The position numbers and the translations under genes are program-made. The notes under the pieces were generated by a model. That model was not told where the DNA came from, did no database searches, and saw only the letters and a program-made list of their open reading frames with translations. From Gemmatimonadota bacterium (GTDB lineage: Bacteria; Gemmatimonadota; Gemmatimonadetes; Longimicrobiales; RSA9), in assembly GCA_007126035.1 (NCBI GenBank), contig SLCC01000065.1:1-35530 (forward strand): a stretch of DNA of 35,530 bases, in the 5' to 3' direction. Shown piece by piece: positions 33,887 through 35,530 of this stretch (within the stretch, counting starts at the first letter, position 1; each line of letters begins with the position of its first letter).

Positions 33887-35499
33887 TGGGCGCTGAACCG
33901 AGGAGCAGGCTCCGTCGCCTGGTCGCCGAGCTGGACGAGCTCGAGGTCCGGCTCCGGCTGGGTGGTGGTGAGGACCGGATCAGGAAGCAGCACGACGCGG
34001 GCAAGCTGACGGCCCGGGAGCGGATCGCGCTGCTGCTCGACCCGCGCACCTCTTTCCATGAGGTAGGGCTGCTGGTTGCTTACGACCAGTACGATGGCCA
34101 GGCACCGGGGGCGGGAGTGGTGACGGGGATGGGGATGGTCGCCGGTCGCCCGGTGGTCGTGATAGCCAATGACGCCACGGTGAAGGCGGGCTCGTGGTGG
34201 CCCGAGACTATCACGAAGATGCTGCGGGCGCAGGAGATCGCCATGCGCTGCCGCATACCGATCATCTATCTGGTGGACTCGGCGGGTGTGAACCTGCCAT
34301 ACCAGGGCGGCGTCTTCCCCGGTCAGTACGGCGCGGCCAGGATCTTCTACTACAACTCGATCATGCGGCGCTATCTGCACGTGCCGCAGATAGCGGCGGT
34401 CATGGGCCCGTGCATCGCCGGCGGCGCCTATCTCCCGGCTCTTTCCGACGTGATCCTCATGGTCGAGGGCACCAGTTTCATGGGCCTGGGCGGACCGAAC
34501 CTGGTGAAGGGTGCCACGGGCGCCACCGTCGAGGCGGAGGAGCTGGGTGGGGCGTGGACGCACAACGCCCTGAGCGGCGTCGCCCATTACCGGGCGCCAG
34601 ATGATCGGGCCTGCGTAGGCAGGATCCGCCAGCTCGTCGGGGAACTGCCGTACCAGGCGCCTGCGGCTGCGCTGCGGGACGCGGAGCCGCCCGGTGATCC
34701 ACCTGTATCGCTCTATGATGTCATACCCGACGATCATCGCCAGCCATACGAGATGGAGGCGGTGTTGCGAGCACTCCTCGATGGAGGCGACTTCGACGAG
34801 CTCCAGGCCGATCGGGCCCGGGAACTGATCTGCGCCACCGCCCGCATCGACGGAGTGGCGGTGGGCGTACTGGCGAACCGGCGGGGCATGATCCAGCCGC
34901 CGGGCGGTGGGCCGCCCCGGTTCGGCGGCATCGTGTATACGGAGAGCGCCGAGAAGGCGGCCTACTTCATCGATACCATGAGTCGGCACAGAACTCCTAT
35001 CCTGTTCGTCCAGGACGTGAGCGGGTTCATGGTGGGTATGGAGGCGGAGCATTCGGGTATCATCCGGGCCGGCGCCCGCTTCGTCGAGGCCATGGCTACG
35101 GCGGTAGTCACCAAGATTGTGCTCACCGTCAACCACGCCTCCGGCGCAGGATACTACGCCATGGCAGGGCAGGGCTTCGATCCGGACTTCATCTTCACCC
35201 TGCCCACCGGCCGGATGGGAGTGATGGAGGGGGACAGCGCAGTGATTGCCCTCTTCGGGCCCCAGCTCGACGCGTTGAAGAGCAAGGAAGAGGAACCGGC
35301 GCCGGAGCTACAGGCCAGGATCGACGCCGTCCGCGCCGACTACGAGCGGCAGCTCGACGCACGCCATGCCGCGGCCCGCGGCTTCGTCGACGCCGTGCTC
35401 AGACCCCAGGACCTGCGCTCCAGGGTGGGTTTCGCGCTCCGGGCCGGGCTCCACAATCCGGGGCCCCACATAGGCCCCTTCGGGTTAGCGTCCTCGTAG
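33886..35499 (+). CDS. Acyl-CoA carboxylase carboxyltransferase subunit, methylcrotonyl-CoA carboxylase-like
   Basis: Biotin-dependent carboxyltransferase beta subunit (537 residues) with two crotonase-like halves. The first oxyanion loop reads GPCIAGGAYLPALSD, matching the C-[TI]-AGGAY-x-PA pattern of methylcrotonyl-CoA carboxylase; propionyl-CoA carboxylase has GPCAGGAVYSPA. The second half has SGAGYYAMAGQGFDPDF, again closer to the GAGNYGMCG form than to the propionyl GGAYDVMS form. The substrate is therefore probably a branched or unsaturated acyl-CoA, but this is not proven. GTG at 33886 has GGAG 8 bases upstream and overlaps the icmB stop by one base. The biotin carboxylase/carrier subunit is not in the window and may lie beyond the right edge. 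Confidence 0.92.
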   Translation: MGAEPRSRLRRLVAELDELEVRLRLGGGEDRIRKQHDAGKLTARERIALLLDPRTSFHEVGLLVAYDQYDGQAPGAGVVTGMGMVAGRPVVVIANDATVKAGSWWPETITKMLRAQEIAMRCRIPIIYLVDSAGVNLPYQGGVFPGQYGAARIFYYNSIMRRYLHVPQIAAVMGPCIAGGAYLPALSDVILMVEGTSFMGLGGPNLVKGATGATVEAEELGGAWTHNALSGVAHYRAPDDRACVGRIRQLVGELPYQAPAAALRDAEPPGDPPVSLYDVIPDDHRQPYEMEAVLRALLDGGDFDELQADRARELICATARIDGVAVGVLANRRGMIQPPGGGPPRFGGIVYTESAEKAAYFIDTMSRHRTPILFVQDVSGFMVGMEAEHSGIIRAGARFVEAMATAVVTKIVLTVNHASGAGYYAMAGQGFDPDFIFTLPTGRMGVMEGDSAVIALFGPQLDALKSKEEEPAPELQARIDAVRADYERQLDARHAAARGFVDAVLRPQDLRSRVGFALRAGLHNPGPHIGPFGLASS

Positions 35500-35530
35500 C
35501 GTGACCGTAATCGCGAACTCGAGCACTAGA

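Noticed and set aside
35501-35530. Possible start of another gene (GTG one base after the carboxyltransferase stop)
   Set aside because: Only ten codons remain before the window ends and there is no clear ribosome site, so neither identity nor existence can be supported.

Overview
The window is a GC-rich, densely packed bacterial chromosome segment with 33 protein genes. I saw no tRNA or rRNA gene, insertion sequence, phage gene or CRISPR array, and no gene-free stretch longer than about 175 bases. Gene content is housekeeping: purine, lipid, pantothenate and tRNA/rRNA modification genes, LexA, AspRS and PEP carboxylase. Together with many ATGA, GTGA and TGATG stop/start overlaps and frequent GTG/TTG starts, it suggests a free-living, high-GC bacterium. 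A lineage such as Gemmatimonadota would fit, but that is an inference from style and gene mix, not a marker-based call.

Layout. (1) Bases 122-7582, minus strand: lexA, a 51-codon candidate gene and truA form one tightly coupled group. After a 172-base leader with three perfect inverted repeats comes tal - htrA - purB - purC - small membrane protein - pssA. GC-rich repeats and a strong hairpin follow pssA at the left edge. (2) Bases 7680-11568, plus strand, divergent from lexA: a divergent TrpF-like protein, a HEAT-repeat protein and an HD-GYP protein. The last two share a homologous N-terminal module and overlap by 4 bases. (3) rqcH on the minus strand (11609-13282). (4) panB-panC-panD-yqeK-LytR_C on the plus strand (13345-16535). 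(5) rlmN on the minus strand (16572-17672). (6) Bases 17721-25975, plus strand: lone PTS EIIA, VanZ-like protein, aspS, phoH, PgpH-like 7TM-HD protein, ybeY and a UbiB-family kinase-like protein. (7) Bases 26105-35499, plus strand: MeaB-type GTPase, acyl-CoA mutase large subunit, HAD hydrolase, SAM methyltransferase, PEP carboxylase, the separate B12-binding mutase subunit and an acyl-CoA carboxyltransferase.

How the genes work together. Region 7 looks at first like the propionyl-CoA/methylmalonyl-CoA route, but the specificity residues say otherwise. The mutase has Phe106 and Gln224 where methylmalonyl-CoA mutase has Tyr89 and Arg207; this is the isobutyryl-CoA mutase pattern. The subunit sizes (577 + 139 residues) also match split IcmA/IcmB. 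The carboxyltransferase carries a methylcrotonyl-CoA-carboxylase-like oxyanion loop, not the propionyl-CoA type. Branched-chain acyl-CoA metabolism is therefore the better reading. The PEP carboxylase between them lacks two of the four residues known to bind the inhibitor aspartate. Region 2 is the best candidate for an undescribed module: a HEAT scaffold and a putative cyclic-di-nucleotide phosphodiesterase built on the same N-terminal domain. The lexA promoter holds two GAAG/GAAC direct-repeat pairs with 7-base spacers that could be its own operator.
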